From assembly GCA_001600615.1 (NCBI GenBank), contig BCKK01000003.1, forward strand, positions 1,128,500 through 1,192,499: 64,000 bases of DNA, written 5' to 3'. Of the stretch, positions 60,192 through 64,000 are shown piece by piece; the stretch's first letter is position 1; each line of letters starts with the position of its first letter. A program made the position numbers and the translations under genes. This stretch comes from Dioszegia crocea (Eukaryota > Basidiomycota > Tremellomycetes > Tremellales > Bulleribasidiaceae). Under the pieces are notes generated by a model, which ran no database searches, was not told the origin of the DNA, and saw only the letters and a program-made list of their open reading frames with translations.

Positions 60192-60352
60192 GGCTGCTTG
60201 CTGTGAATAGTAGGTAAGTTAGGAATGAGGTATGGATGGTCGAGGTTTAGGTGATGGGTTGTCGATGACGTATAGAGTGAAACGTGCCAAGCTCAAGGCA
60301 CCTATATATGGTCACCACCTCTAACTCTTTCTCTTCCTCTACATCATCAATC

Positions 60353-62144
60353 ATGAACGACTCACACCCCCAGACCGCCCTAGTCCGGACTCTCACTCCC
60401 GACTCTTCACTCTCAAACTCGCATCATGGACCGGACCACTATCACTACTACCGCCAGAACACAAACTACGAAAACAATGTGCCGCGATACTTCAACAACC
60501 CTTGGCCCTCCTATCGCGCTCCATCCCTGACTGACGCTGTCCGCGCTTACAAGCTTGGGGCGGCCATAGCGCATCCCGAGCCCCGCAGACTTGCAGGTTT
60601 GCATCGTACTAAATCGGGGATATCGCTTATCGAGGGCGCAAGTGGGGATCCGTACAAGTGTGATGATGGTGGAGAAGCGCCACGACTTGAGAAGAAGGGC
60701 TGGATGCCCGAGGCGACTTATGTCCGACCGATCTTCGCCGAGGTGTTTGATGATGATGATGAAGAGGAGGATTGGAGGGATCCGCCTGTGAAGGTTGTTC
60801 AGCCTAGATGGGGTGGAGTGGGGGATAAGGGGGAGAAGGAGAGTGTGACGTGGTTGGGCCATGCTGGCGTGTTGGTTCAGGTGCCATGGAGGAATGATGG
60901 TCGAGATGGGATGTGTGGAGTGCTTTTTGATCCCATCTTCTCGTATAGGTATGTCCTGCGCTGGAGTCCGGTAAGAATGGCTGTTGACAATATAGGTGCT
61001 CGCCAAGCCAGTATGTCGGACCGGCTCGACATGTTGACTCTCCTTGCTCAGTGTCACTCTTGCCTGAGATTCATGTGTGCTGTATCTCGCACGACCACTG
61101 TAAGTCCTCAACTTAGCTGCATATTCTAGCAGTTCTGACAGTCAAGACGATCACCTCGACTACTACACCATCAAGGATCTTTGGAAATACCACTCGAAGA
61201 CTATCCACTTTCTCGTACCGCTGGGTAAGCATCACCTTGCCGGACCACTCTTTCGCACGTTTGAGTCCTAATATTCTAGCTCTTAAGCCATGGTTCGTAT
61301 CTTCCGGGATACCGGAGGACCGCGTAACAGAGCTCGACTGGTGGTCCGAGACAATCCTCACATTCCCATCCCCGCCATCGTCATCACAGAAGCCCAACGC
61401 TTCAGAATCATGGGCCAGCACAGATCTTGTCTTGAAGTTCGCCTTCACACCAGCTCAACATCGATCAGGCAGAGGATTGCTAGACCACATGAAGACTCTG
61501 TGGGGTAGTTGGATGTTTGGAGTGGTGGGTAAAGAAGATTGGGCGGGGAAGGAAGAGAGAGGTATGAAGGGTTGGAAGGGGTTCAAATGTTTCTTTGGCG
61601 GGTACGTGTCGTCCCCTCTAGCCACATTCAGAATCCGAAAGCTAATTCATCAGTGATACTGGATACCGGTACGCTACTGCTCCGGACAGTGATGACGATG
61701 CCATCTGTCCCGCTTTTGCAGGTATGTCACAAGGTCCTCACATAAACTTGCCCAATCCAGGGCTGACGAATAGAAATCGCATCCCACTACGCACCCGTAA
61801 CACTCTCCCTTCTCCCACTCAATACAGGCTCATCCCTTCCTTTTCTCCGAACCATCCTCTCCCTCTCTTTAGACCAATACACCCTGACTTCAAGCCAACA
61901 CTGCAGTCCTGGTGACTCACTCGAGATTCATCGGATCATGCAGGCTGAGCGAAGTGTGGGGATGCACTGGGGTACTTTTTGCGATAAGGATGAAAGTCGG
62001 GGGACGCGTGTGGAGTTTGGGAGAGGGAGGCGGGAGAGGGGCGTTGGGAAGCGATGGATTGGGGAGGAGGTAGAAGAGAAGGGAGAGGAGGGGAAGGGGA
62101 GGTTTGTTTTGGCTGATATTGGGGAGACTTTGGTTTTCCCTTAA
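60353..62144 (+). CDS. NAPE-hydrolysing phospholipase D-like metallo-beta-lactamase
   Basis: Six exons: 60353-60948, 60996-61099, 61147-61224, 61280-61601, 61654-61721 and 61774-62144, giving 512 residues. The metallo-beta-lactamase core shows VTWLGHAGVLVQ, LFDPIFSYRCSP, the metal-binding SHDHYDHLDYYT, GWKGFKCFFGGDTGYRY and EIASHYAPVTLSLLPL. The combination FDPIFS..RCSPSQYVGP is typical of NAPE-PLD and yeast Fmp30. These enzymes release N-acylethanolamines from N-acyl-phosphatidylethanolamine at membranes. The start is set at the ATG before NDSHPQTA; another in-frame ATG at 60308 lies within a TATATAT-like sequence. Confidence 0.88.
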
Positions 62145-62408
62145 AGCGACGGGGCAGGGAAGACCAGGCGGATCTGACACGTGAATCCAGATGACATCCA
62201 GTATCTTAAGACTTTAGCGGAGGGTATAGCGGAGGGTATATCGTTGGTGGGGCTGTGCTAATTGGTCTTTGTCAAACAAACCCCCCCGCACCGAGGTCAT
62301 AACTCAAGGAGCGGACGAGAAGGCCTTACTCACGTATGGCAGACCGTGGCGGGAACTACAATTACATATCGCCGGGCTATACTCACTCATTCTACCTGTG
62401 ACATAAAA
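62145..62408. other. Gap after the NAPE-PLD-like gene, with a short tandem repeat
   Basis: 3' flanks of two convergent genes. It includes the two-copy 12-nt repeat listed separately and a run of C at 62281. No coding frame was supported. Confidence 0.4.
62215..62238 (+). repeat. Two-copy 12-nt tandem repeat
   Basis: TAGCGGAGGGTA occurs twice head to tail just after the NAPE-PLD-like gene. It is too short to imply function. Confidence 0.7.
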
Positions 62409-63146
62409 TTACTCGCGAACAGATCGGGTCATGGCCCATCCAGGCACGGGATTGCACCTCAACCGCCCAGCGTCAGCCGTCGGCGAGGTGATGTCGACCA
62501 CCGCCTGCCACAGTCCGGTAACACGACTGACTCCCGTGGCATCCCCTTCCCCTTCCATCCGAGTCAACACCTTGGTGACTGTCGGAAACTGGGATAATGA
62601 GCCCCCAGAAGACCCCCCACGGTACGGCAGACGGGGACTCTCGTGTTGAAGACTTTCGGTTTCCTCCTTCGAAAAGCCGGGATCCGCCCGAAGATTCTCA
62701 AGAGCGGTCTCGAGCCCGAGGTTCAGATGGGCTTCGCAAATATGGGTTCCACCCCCCATGGTGACACCGCGCCTGTAGACATCCGGCATCGTCGAGTTGA
62801 ACTGGCTGCAGTCAAGTTGTGTCATCTTGTGAACTTGGTATTCGGAGTGAGGTAAGGTATGGCGAATTGGGTGAGGTATGTTTGTAATAGTAGGCGGGGG
62901 ATGAGGGGTTGGTGGCGATTTTGGAAGGGAACCTCCAGGATATGCCCAGTCTATATGTCCGTTTCGGGGCACTCCACCTGAACCTCTCGTCACGTCATAC
63001 GTCCACGAGAACAAAGGACGCAAGACCCCCGAGATATAGCTAAGAAGTTGCGAAGCTGAGAGTGTGACGTGTTCAAGAACCCGAGAAGCGTAGAAGGGGA
63101 AGCTCTGGAGGAATCGAGAATTCGAGAATCCCAGAATCAGAATCAT
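62409..63146 (-). CDS. Orphan protein with N-terminal hydrophobic segment (low support)
   Basis: A single frame of 245 residues from the first ATG (MILILGFSNSRFLQSFPFYA). The first ~40 residues could be a signal anchor. The middle is Pro/His-rich, and a later part reads like a folded domain (DVYRRGVTMGGGTHICEAHL, LETALENLRADPGF). No family was recognised, no intron is needed, and the N-terminal DNA is a GA-rich imprecise repeat of GAGAATC, which can create open frames by chance. Confidence 0.3.
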   Translation of the reverse strand: MILILGFSNSRFLQSFPFYASRVLEHVTLSASQLLSYISGVLRPLFSWTYDVTRGSGGVPRNGHIDWAYPGGSLPKSPPTPHPPPTITNIPHPIRHTLPHSEYQVHKMTQLDCSQFNSTMPDVYRRGVTMGGGTHICEAHLNLGLETALENLRADPGFSKEETESLQHESPRLPYRGGSSGGSLSQFPTVTKVLTRMEGEGDATGVSRVTGLWQAVVDITSPTADAGRLRCNPVPGWAMTRSVRE

Positions 63147-63643
63147 CACGAGAATCGGAGAAGCAGGAAATAAGAATCGGAAGCACAAGAACCGTCAGGC
63201 AAGGCGCTGCGCGTCTGCGATTCTGCGACTTGGCCCCTGAAGGATCCTTTCACATGTGAAACACTAAGACGCGTTCACACTGGCAGCTAGGCGTCGAGGT
63301 GATACACCCCTCAGGCCACGGGCGCGGCCGCGGGATATGGCCTTTGAAAGGATGAGGAACGTGCACGACGGTGACACTAGTATACACTATCGCCACCTGA
63401 GCGCCGATCACCAGGCCGATGGCATGTACTTACAATGCTTAAGAACATGTTCCCCAATGCTTATCCGTTGAGCGTGGACCGGGCGAGTAGTTGCGGACTT
63501 GACCATACGTCAAGTGAACAGATTGCTCGTGCATGTCGACTACGCAAGAAACAAACAACCAAATCGGAAGAGAATATATATCATCCCTCGCTGCACCTCG
63601 ACCTCAGACCACCTCATCCTCTGGGGGCGAAGTATAGCAGCAA
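63147..63643. other. Sparse region near the right edge
   Basis: It starts in an imprecise GAGAATC/CAGAATC repeat and continues as promoter-like or non-coding DNA. A GGCGCGGCCGCGG stretch lies near 63320. No gene was supported. Confidence 0.35.
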
Positions 63644-64000
63644 TCATCGATTGCACCACATGGACTGACGGGTGACGGAGTTGACCACGTCATCCCACGA
63701 GTTCCTCAACGCTGTGGTATCCATCCCGTACTCTTCCGAGCCCATCAGCGTCAACACCTCGATCACCGCGTTGGGCATTGGAGTAAACCCTTCATCCGAA
63801 GACTTTCCCAGAGCCAGACAGGCTGGAATTTCGGAGCCGAGACGGGCGTATTGGTCGTGGGTCCAGATATTCATGGCCTTCAGCGTTGAGATCGCAGTGG
63901 CAGTGTCAAGAACAGAGCGCCCGAGGTGTTTGTCGCACAACAACGTGCCGTCCGTCGATGTGAAGCCCCACCTGCTGATCTTGGCATGTTTGCCTTTGTA
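63644..64000 (-). CDS. 3' part of a gene running off the right edge
   Basis: The leftward frame is open from the window edge (118 codons). It reads like protein: YKGKHAKISRWGFTSTDGTL, LDTATAISTLKAMNIW, SEIPACLALGKSSDEGFTPM and AVIEVLTLMGSEEYGMDTTA. The start and most of the gene lie beyond the window. The stop at 63644 follows TRQSMWCNR; an intron near the end (CAGTCCATG) is possible. No family was recognised from this piece. Confidence 0.45.
   Translation of the reverse strand, partial: YKGKHAKISRWGFTSTDGTLLCDKHLGRSVLDTATAISTLKAMNIWTHDQYARLGSEIPACLALGKSSDEGFTPMPNAVIEVLTLMGSEEYGMDTTALRNSWDDVVNSVTRQSMWCNR

Noticed and set aside
63100..63190. GAGAATC/CAGAATC imprecise repeats as a CRISPR-like or satellite array
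   Set aside because: Units are short, irregular and without spacers; simple GA-rich sequence.

Overview
The window looks like nuclear DNA of a basidiomycete yeast, most likely a tremellomycete. Genes are dense and on both strands. Almost all are cut by short introns (about 43-90 nt) with GT..AG ends and a CTGAC/CTAAC/CTGAT branch-like motif just before the acceptor. The gene content is eukaryotic and fungal: a Yap1-type and a Crz1-type regulator, alternative oxidase, PEX11, seipin, ZPR1, a TFIIIC subunit and a kinesin-8. No virus, transposon, CRISPR array, rRNA or tRNA was recognised. Gene models were built by joining exons by hand. Reading phase was checked at every junction, but no transcript was available.

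Layout. 1-9.8 kb: 3' end of an AP-1/Yap1-like factor, a two-segment membrane protein, a 1283-residue protein joining a long disordered region to an MDR reductase fold, and a tyrosine-phosphatase-like protein without its catalytic motif. 9.8-11.9 kb: Dug1-type Cys-Gly dipeptidase. 11.9-14.1 and 16.7-18.5 kb are gene-poor and flank a RING/RRM-like gene. 18.5-24.3 kb: a tiny membrane protein, an orphan coding-like segment, a HAD-like protein, an aldo-keto reductase and alternative oxidase. 25-29.8 kb: a 15-exon TFIIIC subunit, divergent from a tandem pair of tiny paralogous membrane proteins. 30-33.6 kb: Crz1-like factor. 34.1-42.1 kb: J-domain protein, GPI-anchored protein, single-pass disordered protein, small membrane protein and secreted M28 peptidase. 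42.3-49 kb: ZPR1, an unusual GAPDH whose start codon seems to be split by an intron, and a disordered protein. 49.1-52.9 kb: kinesin-8. 53.4-62.1 kb: small orphan, RMD1/RMND1-like, PEX11, DUF1748-like, seipin and NAPE-PLD-like. The last 2 kb is sparse, with an orphan frame and a gene running off the edge.

Themes. Many products concern stress and redox (Yap1, Crz1, AOX, aldo-keto reductase, glutathione turnover through Dug1), organelles and lipids (PEX11, seipin, NAPE-PLD, RMD1, several small membrane proteins), and transcription or growth (TFIIIC, ZPR1). This is ordinary chromosomal neighbourhood rather than a gene cluster. The most unusual points are the split start codon and altered NAD-site residue of the GAPDH, the tandem pair of small membrane paralogs with a conserved 15-nt exon, two GC-AG introns, the degenerate phosphatase and the MDR fusion.
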